DNA of 6,786 nucleotides from an uncultured bacterium (lineage in GTDB: Bacteria > Bacteroidota > Bacteroidia > Bacteroidales > Marinifilaceae). A model generated the notes under the pieces. It was not told the DNA's origin and ran no database searches. It was given only the letters and a program-made list of their open reading frames with translations. Position numbers and translations under genes: made by a program. The stretch covers positions 1-6,786 of the forward strand of contig CAJMQA010000187.1 of the NCBI GenBank assembly GCA_905215395.1, in the 5' to 3' direction. Shown one piece after another: positions 1 through 6,588 of this stretch (within the stretch, counting starts at the first letter, position 1; the number at the start of each line of letters is the position of its first letter).

Positions 1-225
1 GAAGTGGTCAATGAGTATGCTACAGCCGAATGGAGGAAATATTTGAGTGGGGCTTTACGGGATGGAGAGACCTTGGACGAGTTGGCCTGTTATGATGAAA
101 TTCTATATTCCATTACGCCTGCAGATTTGAGAGCTGCTTGCCGGAAGTGGTTCGATCCTGGCAAATGTGTACTGTTGCATATGGGGACTTTTGGAAACGC
201 TGATTCATCGGTAATAGGCAAATAG
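1..225 (+). CDS. M16-family zinc peptidase-like protein, C-terminal fragment
   Basis: This is the last 74 codons of a gene that begins before the window; the frame is open from base 1 to a TAG stop at 223-225. The visible part holds no catalytic motif, because the HxxEH zinc site of M16 peptidases lies near the N-terminus. The assignment rests on the typical end of the family: a helical stretch (WRKYLSGALRDGETLDEL), then SITPADLRAACRKWFDP, then a beta strand (KCVLLHMG). This matches the usual close of M16 C-terminal domains, where an 'IT.eDl...a.kyf' helix precedes a final strand. In Bacteroidota such proteins are normally exported and degrade peptides in the periplasm. The next gene starts 31 bp downstream with no terminator between, so the two are probably co-transcribed. 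A GTG at position 4 could open the frame but is almost certainly internal. The family call is by pattern only, and an inactive M16 paralogue cannot be excluded. Confidence 0.68.
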   Translation, partial: EVVNEYATAEWRKYLSGALRDGETLDELACYDEILYSITPADLRAACRKWFDPGKCVLLHMGTFGNADSSVIGK

Positions 226-256
226 ATATGACTTTTGAAAATAAAATTATAATCAT

Positions 257-1120
257 ATGAAATATATCGTTGTATTATTATTTCTCTTTGTATTGACAGA
301 AAGTTTCAGCCAGGATAAAAAAGCTTATACCCTTTTTGATGCCGGGGGCAAGGAGATCAGTTATAAAGAGATGATGAAAGTGTTGGAAAAACAGGATGTG
401 GTTTTTATAGGAGAAACGCATAATTGTCCCATAGCACATTGGCTGGAGTATGAAATTGTCAACGGTCTGTATGAAAAACACAAGGATAAACTGGTTATCG
501 GAGCTGAGATGTTTGAAGCAGATAATCAATTGATTCTGGATGAATTTCTGGGTAAACTGATTACTTCGGATCGTTTTGAAACAGAGGCTCGCTTGTGGCC
601 GAATTACTCTACCGATTATGCCAATATTGTATGGTTGGCCCGTGATCATCAGTTGCCGTTGATTGCTACCAATGTGCCCCGTCGTTATGCAAATATGGTG
701 AAAAACGGGGGATTTGAGGCTTTGGACAAGTTATCTCCTGAGGCCCGGAAATACATAGCACCTCTGCCGGTGAAATATGAATCGGACAGTTCAGCCGGAG
801 AGGCATTCGGGTTGATGATGCTGACTGCCGGCAAACAAAGTAATCCTGAGAATCTGGCTAAAGCCCAGGCAATTAAAGATGCTACTATGGCTTGGTTTAT
901 TGCGCAAAACCTGAAATCGAAATTTGTACACCTGAATGGTAATTTTCATTCTGATTTTAAAAAAGGGATCATTCCTTACCTGAATGATTACCGGCCGGGT
1001 TTGAAGATTGTAAATATTTGTTCTGTGCGGCAGGATGAGGTGGATCAGCTCGATGAAGAAAATGAAGGCCGGGCTGATTTTTATATCTGTGTACCTACCG
1101 ATATGACTACCACTTATTAG
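257..1120 (+). CDS. Exported ChaN-family protein (Tiki/TraB superfamily, haem-binding type)
   Basis: A complete 287-residue protein. Residues 1-18 form a signal peptide (MKYIVVLLFLFVLTESFS) with no lipobox cysteine, so it is probably a soluble periplasmic protein, unlike lipoprotein ChaN of Campylobacter. Superfamily landmarks are in order: VVFIGETHNCP (48-58, with the GETH core at 52-55), GAEMFEAD (82-89, with an acidic residue on the second strand), and HLNGNFHSD (225-233) near the C-terminus. GExH plus a distal H...FH pair is the signature of the DUF399/ChaN branch. Known members bind haem and are linked to iron uptake; related Tiki and TraB proteins are metal-dependent proteases or of unproven activity. 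Which one applies here is not shown by the sequence. The length fits the family. The ATG at 257 is chosen because it gives an intact signal peptide; it is preceded by an A/T-rich leader without a Shine-Dalgarno site, as is normal in this phylum. It lies 31 bp after the M16-like gene and is followed by a strong terminator. Confidence 0.85.
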   Translation: MKYIVVLLFLFVLTESFSQDKKAYTLFDAGGKEISYKEMMKVLEKQDVVFIGETHNCPIAHWLEYEIVNGLYEKHKDKLVIGAEMFEADNQLILDEFLGKLITSDRFETEARLWPNYSTDYANIVWLARDHQLPLIATNVPRRYANMVKNGGFEALDKLSPEARKYIAPLPVKYESDSSAGEAFGLMMLTAGKQSNPENLAKAQAIKDATMAWFIAQNLKSKFVHLNGNFHSDFKKGIIPYLNDYRPGLKIVNICSVRQDEVDQLDEENEGRADFYICVPTDMTTTY

Positions 1121-1144
1121 GCTCTAACGGTTAGAAACTTAAGT

Positions 1145-1185
1145 ATGCAGGGAGACAAAAATGTGTTTCCCTGCATTTTTATTTT
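1145..1185 (+). terminator. Rho-independent terminator after the ChaN-family gene
   Basis: A perfect 9-bp inverted repeat, ATGCAGGGA (1145-1153) and TCCCTGCAT (1168-1176), encloses a 14-base loop in which ACA and TGT can pair further. The right arm runs straight into a T-rich tail, TTTTTATTTT (1176-1185). It lies 25 bp after the stop of the ChaN-family gene and before the promoter of the next unit, so it marks a transcription boundary. Confidence 0.9.
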
Positions 1186-1224
1186 CTGGGAAAATCCGAT
1201 CTTGTGAGTTTCATGTGCAAATTG

Positions 1225-1255
1225 TTTGGATAAAACAGATGGAATGCTAATTTTG
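1225..1255 (+). promoter_or_regulatory. Bacteroides-type housekeeping promoter for the ferredoxin/MG2 unit
   Basis: TTTG at 1225-1228 (within TTGTTTG, 1222-1228) is followed after exactly 19 bp by TAATTTTG at 1248-1255. This matches the known Bacteroides sigma-ABfr consensus of a -33 TTTG and a -7 TAnnTTTG, including the usual spacing. Transcription would start near 1260, leaving a leader of about 25 bases before the ATG at 1285. The upstream terminator ends about 40 bp earlier, so this promoter would start a new unit. Confidence 0.8.
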
Positions 1256-1284
1256 CGATAAACAAATTAATAATAGATCTACAC

Positions 1285-2067
1285 ATGGAATTTGATTATT
1301 CTCATCTCATTTGTTTTTCACCAACACATTCGTCACATATGATTGGTGAAACTATTTTGAGAGGATTAGGGGCAGAACATTCAACTGAAACAGATTTAAC
1401 TTACGAAAAACCGGCTGAGAGATTGGAAATCAATCAGGCGGTAACTGTGATTGTAGTGCCGGTTTATGGCGGAAGAGTGGCAGAAACGGCATTGGAGCGG
1501 ATGGAGAATATCCATGGAGATGGATCACCGGTTATTCCAGTTGTGGTATACGGTAACCGGGATTATGAGGATGCTTTACTGGAGCTGTGTGATTGGTGCG
1601 TGGAGCATGGATTCCTGCCATTTGCTGCAGCTGCTTTTATCGGGGAACATTCTTACAGCCGTTTTGAGCGCCCGGTAGCTGCGGGACGTCCGGATGAGAA
1701 TGATTTGCTTGAAGCAATGTCTTTTGGTCAGGAAGTTCGCAGTAAACTAAGACGGAAGAAAAAACTGAGTGAAAATCTGACTTTGCAGGTGAAAGGAAAC
1801 CGGCCTTATAAAGTGAAAGGGCCTAAAACACCTCAAGCTCCTGTGACAGACAGAGAGCGTTGTATCAAATGTGGTTTTTGTATAGAAATTTGTCCTGTTC
1901 AGGCGATACGTTTGGAGGAAGAAATTGTCGCAGATGCCGGTTTATGTATTAAATGTTGTGCCTGTGTAAAACAGTGTCCGAATGGAGCCCAGATATTTGA
2001 TACTCCTTTTACTGATTTTTTGTTTAAAAATTTTAGCACAAGACGACGACCTGAATTATTTTACTAA
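1285..2067 (+). CDS. EFR1-type protein: flavodoxin-like domain with C-terminal 2x[4Fe-4S] ferredoxin
   Basis: A 260-residue cytoplasmic protein with no signal peptide or membrane segment. The N-terminal part (about 5-155) is flavodoxin-like: an FMN phosphate-loop-like CFSPTHSSHMIG (10-21), a second nucleotide-side loop PVYGGRVAETAL (59-70), and VVVYGNRDYEDAL (86-98). A basic linker (152-160, RSKLRRKKK) leads to a ferredoxin domain with two full CxxCxxCxxxCP motifs: C193, C196, C199, C203 and C221, C224, C227, C231. There is one extra cysteine at 225. The architecture matches the EFR1-family ferredoxins common in anaerobes. It predicts FMN plus two 4Fe-4S clusters carrying low-potential electrons; the redox partner is unknown. 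It follows its own consensus promoter and ends only 2 bp before the start of a large exported protein, implying translational coupling. No reductase or other redox enzyme is nearby to name the pathway. Domain calls are firm; the physiological role is not known. Confidence 0.9.
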   Translation: MEFDYSHLICFSPTHSSHMIGETILRGLGAEHSTETDLTYEKPAERLEINQAVTVIVVPVYGGRVAETALERMENIHGDGSPVIPVVVYGNRDYEDALLELCDWCVEHGFLPFAAAAFIGEHSYSRFERPVAAGRPDENDLLEAMSFGQEVRSKLRRKKKLSENLTLQVKGNRPYKVKGPKTPQAPVTDRERCIKCGFCIEICPVQAIRLEEEIVADAGLCIKCCACVKQCPNGAQIFDTPFTDFLFKNFSTRRRPELFY

Positions 2068-2069
2068 CT

Positions 2070-4679
2070 ATGAAACGACTCCTGATTTTTTTGAGTATCC
2101 TGCTTGGATTTGGCTTTACTATTTCAGAACTGCCGGCTTTTATTTCGGAAGTAGCTGAAAATTTTAAAGTATTAGGATCTAAGCGCTTACAGGAGAAAAT
2201 CTGGTTGCATACCGATAAAGAGTGTTATGATGTCGGGGATAAGCTTTGGTTCCGGGCATTTTTGGTGGATGCAGCAACTCATGTTGAGTCGCCTTTCAGT
2301 AATTTTGTCTATGTCGAGTTGGTAAATCCTCAGGATTCTGTGTTAAGACGCTTGAAAATTGCACGTATAGATTCTGTATTTTCAGGTTATCTGAATGTCA
2401 CTTCAGATATTCGTCAGGGAGAATACTTTTTACGGGCCTATTCATATTGGATGCAGAATATTGGTGAGGATTTCATATGTAAGAAAAAAATAAAAGTAGT
2501 GAATCCACAGGATTCCAGGGTATTGACAGGGGTTAATTATGAGAAAAAAGACAGTACAGACTATGCTGTGATCCGGTTGACAAATTCCCGTAACGAACCT
2601 TATCAAAGGATTTCCGTAAACTGGAAGATGATGGATGATGCTTACGATGGGAAAACACATAAGGCACGGACAGATGAGGAAGGAAAAATCAGAATTCCTT
2701 TGAAACGGCTTGCCAATCCAGGGGATGTATTGCTGCAATTTTCAGAAGCAGCTACAGAGGAATTCAAACGTTATGTACATTTGCCTGATAATTCAGGAGA
2801 TTTTGATATCGCTTTTTTTCCTGAAGGAGGGGATTTGATACCCGGAAATGAGCAAAAAGTAGCTTATAAGGCTATTGGTACCGACGGATGGTCGATGGAT
2901 GTGAAAGGAATATTTTATGCAGAAGATGGTAGTGTGATCGATATTGTACAAAGTTATCACCGGGGGATGGGTTTTGTATATCTGAAGGCCGAACCGGGAA
3001 AACGGTATTATGTAGAGGTTGAATCTCCTCAGGGAATCAGGAAGAAAGTGTATCTTCCGGAGTCTAATCCCAAAGGATTGGGACTCACTGTACAGCCGAA
3101 AGATTCGGTGTTGAGGTATCGCATTATCGGAGGATCTGAGACCGTTGTTCCGGATAGTTTGTATCTTTTGATCCATATGCGGGGTATGTTATATGCCTGT
3201 ACTTCTGTTGATGGTGCCTGGGTGGGGGAAATCCCGCTGAAAACTTTACCTGAGGGTATTCTTCACATTTGTCTGGTGGATGATAAGGCCCGGATATATA
3301 GCCAGCGGCTTTGTTTTGTGAGGCAAAAAAGTCGTCCGGAGATTATAATCCGGCCTGATAAGAAAGGTTATCATGCACGGGAAGCTGTGGATTTGGAATT
3401 GCAACTGAAAGGACAAGCCGGTATGTCGGGTAGTTTTTCGGTGGCAGTTACAGATGATGCAACAGTGAAACGGGATTCTTTGGGCGATGATATTGTGTCT
3501 GATTTATTGTTATCCTCTGATTTGAAAGGTTATGTTGAAGATCCCCGTTTCTATTTCAGGGATGTGACAAAAGCTACCGACCGTTGTCTGGATTTGTTGT
3601 TGTTGACACAGGGATGGACCCGTTTTGATGTAAGTAAAATAATATCCGGGGATTTTGGAAGTTCTCCTTATTACCTGGAGCGTGGACAGGCTATTTCCGG
3701 ACGGGTGAAAAATTTCTGGGGAAAAGAGGCGGGTGAAGCTAAATTGGTCCTTTTTTCTTCGAATCAGATTTTACGTTTTCTGGATGCAGATTCCGCAGGG
3801 TATTTTGTGATAGATGGTGTATCTTTTCCTGATAGTACCAGTTTTGTTGTACAGGCTCAGAGTAGAAAAGGGCGTAAAAGCGTAGAGGTGATTGTGGATA
3901 AAGACCAGTTCCTGGCACCGGAAATACGTATTCCTTATGAACGGACAAAGGCTGATGGAGAAGATGATTTCTATAAAAAATATGGGCGGAATTACTATTA
4001 TGATAATGGCGTGAAAGTGTTTGTCCTGGATGAGGCTGTGGTAGAGCGGAATGTTCCGAAAAAGGTTTACTCCTTCTATGATAATATGGCTCGGTATTCT
4101 ATAGATTCTACAACATTGGCCAGTACGAAATTTACGCTGGAAACTATGTTGATGACAGAATTTCCGGGAGTGCTGGTTATCAACAAAGAGGTTACTTACC
4201 AAGGGAAGAAGATTGCCATATTATTGGATGAAATGGAGCAGAATTATGAATTTGTATCTATGATGGATCCTAAGGAATTTCTGAGCATCAGTATGTTGGA
4301 TGAGATGATGGGGAAATTTTATTTGGGAGAATCCGGACAAAACGGAGCTTTGGTTTTTACCCGGAATTGGAATTATGTGCCGGAGAGGTTGGGGCGTTTG
4401 AATATACAGACTTTTACTGCTTTGGGATACCAGAAACCGGTTGAATTTTATATGCCCCGTTACGATGTAGATTCTGTTCGTATGGCTATGGCAGATACGA
4501 TGGATGTCCGTAAGACCATTTATTGGAATCCTAAAGTGAAGATCAGTTCAACAGAACCGACCCGTTTGCGTTTCTTTACCGATGATGGGTGTGAGCATGC
4601 GACCCTGATTCTGGAAGGGGTATTAAAGGATGGTACTGTGTGCCGGAAGGAACAAAAAATCCGTTTGAAGGTCCGGTAA
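2070..4679 (+). CDS. Large exported MG2-like protein with carboxypeptidase-regulatory-like and TonB-plug-like segments
   Basis: An 869-residue protein with an N-terminal hydrophobic signal (residues 1-18, MKRLLIFLSILLGFGFTI) and no lipobox. Residues about 42-145 resemble an alpha-2-macroglobulin MG2 domain, opening with IWLHTDKECYDVGDKLWFRA, a hallmark of a large uncharacterised Bacteroidota family. More beta-sandwich-like repeats follow to about 460. LDLLLLTQGWTRFD (507-520) is another family landmark. ISGRVKNFWGKEAGEAKLVLF (542 on) looks like a carboxypeptidase regulatory-like domain. Residues about 685-765 mimic a TonB plug: LETMLMTEFPGVLV, then a strand and ILLDEME, then MDPKEFLSISML, then YLGESGQNGALVFTR in place of the usual 'YGsrgaNGvilitT'. 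No beta-barrel follows; the tail (about 787-869), with EFYMPRYDVDS and TIYWNPKVK, is the family's closing beta domain. It probably sits in the periplasm or at the outer membrane; function and ligand are unknown. It starts 2 bp after the ferredoxin gene, and the ECF sigma gene follows 18 bp later. Confidence 0.8.
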   Translation: MKRLLIFLSILLGFGFTISELPAFISEVAENFKVLGSKRLQEKIWLHTDKECYDVGDKLWFRAFLVDAATHVESPFSNFVYVELVNPQDSVLRRLKIARIDSVFSGYLNVTSDIRQGEYFLRAYSYWMQNIGEDFICKKKIKVVNPQDSRVLTGVNYEKKDSTDYAVIRLTNSRNEPYQRISVNWKMMDDAYDGKTHKARTDEEGKIRIPLKRLANPGDVLLQFSEAATEEFKRYVHLPDNSGDFDIAFFPEGGDLIPGNEQKVAYKAIGTDGWSMDVKGIFYAEDGSVIDIVQSYHRGMGFVYLKAEPGKRYYVEVESPQGIRKKVYLPESNPKGLGLTVQPKDSVLRYRIIGGSETVVPDSLYLLIHMRGMLYACTSVDGAWVGEIPLKTLPEGILHICLVDDKARIYSQRLCFVRQKSRPEIIIRPDKKGYHAREAVDLELQLKGQAGMSGSFSVAVTDDATVKRDSLGDDIVSDLLLSSDLKGYVEDPRFYFRDVTKATDRCLDLLLLTQGWTRFDVSKIISGDFGSSPYYLERGQAISGRVKNFWGKEAGEAKLVLFSSNQILRFLDADSAGYFVIDGVSFPDSTSFVVQAQSRKGRKSVEVIVDKDQFLAPEIRIPYERTKADGEDDFYKKYGRNYYYDNGVKVFVLDEAVVERNVPKKVYSFYDNMARYSIDSTTLASTKFTLETMLMTEFPGVLVINKEVTYQGKKIAILLDEMEQNYEFVSMMDPKEFLSISMLDEMMGKFYLGESGQNGALVFTRNWNYVPERLGRLNIQTFTALGYQKPVEFYMPRYDVDSVRMAMADTMDVRKTIYWNPKVKISSTEPTRLRFFTDDGCEHATLILEGVLKDGTVCRKEQKIRLKVR

Positions 4680-4697
4680 TTTTCAAATTTATTATGG

Positions 4698-5270
4698 ATG
4701 ACATTATTTTCTGAAGAGGATATTATTGGGGCTTTGAGAGCCGGAGATGAAATTTGCGTACAGATGATGTTCGATAATTATTACCGGTCATTGTGTGTTT
4801 ATGCTTTGAAATATGTACCGACTTTAGAAGATGCCGAAGATATCGTGCAGAATATATTTGTAACTTTTTGGGAGAATAAAAAGGGAAGTCGGTTTGAAGG
4901 CTCGCTGCGTTCTTATCTGTTCGGGGCTGTGGCTAAAGCTTCCCTGAAATTTCTGGACAGACATAGCCGGGTGAGATTTGATGATATAGAAGAGCATGTC
5001 AATCTTTTTCTGGAAGAAATTGCATTCTATGAAGAAGAGGAATTGAATGCATTAAAAGAAAAGGTTGAACTGGAGATTGCACACTTACCGGAAAAGTCCA
5101 GAGAAGTATTCAAAGCCATTGTCTTGGAAAATCTTACTTATAAAGAAGTTGCAGAACGTTACCATATTTCTGTAAATACTGTAAAAACACATTATTCGAA
5201 TGCCCTTCGGCAATTGCGGCAGAGTTTGGGGAAAATTGTCACTTTATTATTATTTTTTCCTGATTTTTAA
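4698..5270 (+). CDS. ECF-subfamily RNA polymerase sigma-70 factor (Bacteroidota FecI-like group)
   Basis: A 190-residue protein of normal ECF size. Region 2 covers about 22-90 and contains MMFDNYYRSLCVYALKYV and the core-binding helix DAEDIVQNIFVTFWE (45-59). Region 4 covers about 120-176, with IAHLPEKSREVFKAI, then the helix-turn-helix LTYKEVAERYHISVNTVKTH (146-165) and YSNALRQLRQ. The short hydrophobic tail (VTLLLFFPDF) is common in this phylum's ECF factors. It would direct RNA polymerase to the promoter of the downstream transporter operon once released from the FecR-like protein. The ATG at 4698 is chosen because an ATG four bases earlier (4694) runs into a stop after six codons. There is no Shine-Dalgarno site. 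It begins 18 bp after the MG2-like gene with no terminator or convincing promoter between, so read-through from the upstream unit is likely. Confidence 0.95.
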   Translation: MTLFSEEDIIGALRAGDEICVQMMFDNYYRSLCVYALKYVPTLEDAEDIVQNIFVTFWENKKGSRFEGSLRSYLFGAVAKASLKFLDRHSRVRFDDIEEHVNLFLEEIAFYEEEELNALKEKVELEIAHLPEKSREVFKAIVLENLTYKEVAERYHISVNTVKTHYSNALRQLRQSLGKIVTLLLFFPDF

Positions 5271-5354
5271 ACTTTTCTCTTTTTTTGAAAATAATTGAAA
5301 TTTTTTTCACCCATTTTTAAATATATCGGAATATATATAAAAAGGATATTTGAA
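5271..5354 (+). promoter_or_regulatory. AT-rich spacer between sigma and anti-sigma genes with phased TTGAAA repeats
   Basis: This 84-bp gap is extremely AT-rich. It holds two copies of TTGAAA exactly 10 bp apart (5285-5290 and 5295-5300), about one helical turn. The second copy overlaps a small inverted repeat TGAAA-TTTT-TTTCA (5296-5309). T-tracts and then TATATCGGAATATATAT follow before the AAAGGA ribosome-binding-like site (5341-5346). The layout suggests bent DNA, a regulator site or an ECF-type promoter, but I cannot assign one. A Bacteroides TTTG/TAnnTTTG pair is not present. Confidence 0.3.
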
Positions 5355-6509
5355 ATGGAGCAGTTTATATTGGAATGTATTGTAGATTATTGTACTGGAA
5401 AGATAGATGCGGAAAGGGGGAAGGTGTTGCGCAAATGGATAAATGCAGCTCCTGAAAATCGGGAACTGATTGAGCAATACTTGAAAACGGCTAAGATAAA
5501 CCGGATAATTGGAGAGATGGGGCGGATGGATGAAGAGAGAGCGTGGCTGGAGTTGTCAGATAAAATCAGGCGGAGGAGAAGCAGGAGTTTATACCGTCGT
5601 TTGTCTGCCTTAGCTGCTTCCGTTATTATTCTTGTGGGTTTGGGGATGGTTTTCTGGCTGAATAGCAAACCGGCAGAACAAGATGTGCAATTGATACAGA
5701 TTTTACCAGGATCAACAAAAGCGACTCTGATATTAGCTAACGGTTCTCAGATTGACCTGACAAGAGATGATCTGAAAGAGGTGGCTACTATGGAGGCTTT
5801 GATCAAAAATGATTCTTTGGTAGGATTACAGTATAATCATAGTGAACTGAAGGAAGAGCAACCGGTTTTTCATACAGTAAGGGTTCCGGTAGCCGGAGAA
5901 TATCATTTTACTTTGTCTGACGGTACCAAAGTATGGATGAATTCGGATTCAGAGCTTCGTTTCCCGGTGAACTTTACGGGTAACCGGCGGGAAGTTTTTA
6001 TAAAAGGGGAGGCCTATTTTGAAGTAGAGCAGGATCAGGAAAGGCCGTTTATCGTGCATGCTCACCAGGTCAATATTCAGGTTCTGGGTACGAAATTCAA
6101 TGTCTCTGCTTATGATGGGAGTCAACAAGTGCTCACTACTTTAACACAAGGGTGTGTGAATGTGGAGTATGGTGGTTTACATACAGAATTGCAGCCAGGG
6201 TTTCAGGCAGTTACTGATATAAAAGCCGGGACCATGAATAGACATGAGGTAGAGACAGGTATGTATATTTCCTGGACCAAAGGAATTTTCGAGTACGAAA
6301 ATATGCCTTTGTCTGAAATTGTAGTGCAATTATCCCGCTGGTATGATGTCAATTTTGTCTTTGCTGCCCCGGAATTTAAAAAACGGCGTTTTACCGGTAT
6401 GGTTAAGAAATACGATATATTGAATGAGGTTCTGAAAATCATTGAGAAAACGACGGATGTGCGCTTTATGGTCAATGGTAAAGAAATAGCGGTTAAAGCA
6501 GCGAGCTGA
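5355..6509 (+). CDS. FecR-family anti-sigma factor, single-pass inner-membrane protein with C-terminal DUF4974
   Basis: A 384-residue protein from the ATG at 5355. A TTG at 5295 in the same frame would add 20 residues, but the family usually begins with a short helix like MEQFILECIVDYCTGK, and AAAGGA lies 8 bp before the ATG, so the later start is preferred. Residues about 1-75 form the cytoplasmic sigma-binding helices (DYCTGKIDAERGKVLRKWIN and ENRELIEQYL). A basic stretch (RRRRSRSLYRR, 72-82) precedes one membrane segment at about 84-102. The periplasmic part holds the FecR domain (about 172-272: VPVAGEYHFTLSDGTKVWMN, then RREVFIKGEAYFEV and VLGTKFNVSAY). The C-terminal domain (about 316-381: NMPLSEIVVQLSRWYDVNF, then RFTGMVKKYDILNEVLKII) is DUF4974-like, with an STN-like fold. 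Its known role is to hold the partner sigma factor at the membrane and release it when the cognate transporter signals. It sits directly between sigma and transporter genes, fixing the pairing. Confidence 0.94.
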   Translation: MEQFILECIVDYCTGKIDAERGKVLRKWINAAPENRELIEQYLKTAKINRIIGEMGRMDEERAWLELSDKIRRRRSRSLYRRLSALAASVIILVGLGMVFWLNSKPAEQDVQLIQILPGSTKATLILANGSQIDLTRDDLKEVATMEALIKNDSLVGLQYNHSELKEEQPVFHTVRVPVAGEYHFTLSDGTKVWMNSDSELRFPVNFTGNRREVFIKGEAYFEVEQDQERPFIVHAHQVNIQVLGTKFNVSAYDGSQQVLTTLTQGCVNVEYGGLHTELQPGFQAVTDIKAGTMNRHEVETGMYISWTKGIFEYENMPLSEIVVQLSRWYDVNFVFAAPEFKKRRFTGMVKKYDILNEVLKIIEKTTDVRFMVNGKEIAVKAAS

Positions 6510-6525
6510 GACTGGCCCTGAAAAG

Positions 6526-6552
6526 ACGGGGAAATGTTGGCGCATTCCCCGT
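6526..6552 (+). promoter_or_regulatory. Stem-loop just after the anti-sigma gene (possible attenuator or weak terminator)
   Basis: ACGGGGAA (6526-6533) pairs with TTCCCCGT (6545-6552). Two further inner pairs (TG with CA) form if A6534 is bulged out, leaving a six-base loop, TTGGCG. The stem is GC-rich but is followed by TTGAGGTAA rather than a run of T, so full intrinsic termination is doubtful. Its place 17 bp after the anti-sigma stop suggests a partial terminator, an mRNA-stability element or a processing site separating low sigma/anti-sigma transcription from high transporter transcription. Confidence 0.55.
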
Positions 6553-6567
6553 TTGAGGTAATTTATT

Positions 6568-6588
6568 CCGGAATTGTCGACATTCCGG
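6568..6588 (+). repeat. Near-palindrome in the leader of the transporter gene
   Basis: CCGGAAT (6568-6574) and ATTCCGG (6582-6588) form a perfect 7-bp inverted repeat around TGTCGAC. The left arm lies within a second palindrome, ATTCCGGAAT (6565-6574), and the centre contains TGTCGACA. This could be an RNA hairpin in the transporter mRNA leader or a DNA operator. It ends 28 bp before the proposed ATG at 6617. Confidence 0.5.

Noticed and set aside
233..244. TTTTGAAAATAA before the ChaN-family gene, identical to 5283-5294 before the anti-sigma gene
   Set aside because: A 12-base match of only A, T and one G in AT-rich spacers is easily due to chance; no further similarity extends on either side.
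278..649. Minus-strand open frame of 123 codons inside the ChaN-family gene
   Set aside because: It lies wholly opposite a well-supported gene, shows no recognisable domain and has a composition expected of an antisense shadow.
1123..1135. Small palindrome TCTAACGGTTAGA right after the ChaN-family stop
   Set aside because: The arms are 6 bp with a single central base, so it cannot form an RNA hairpin as such, and it lies inside a transcribed tail before a clear terminator; no regulatory role is supported.
1466..1678. A 70-codon + strand frame within the ferredoxin-like gene
   Set aside because: It is an out-of-frame shadow of the flavodoxin-like region and has no recognisable motif.
3739..4202. 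Overlapping minus-strand frames (69 and 143 codons) inside the MG2-like gene
   Set aside because: Both oppose a long coding region with recognised family landmarks, and they overlap each other; neither has a recognisable domain or promoter.
4677..4684. TAATTTTC just before the sigma gene, one base from the TAnnTTTG promoter element
   Set aside because: No TTTG lies 19-21 bp upstream, and the last base of the element does not match, so a housekeeping promoter is not supported.
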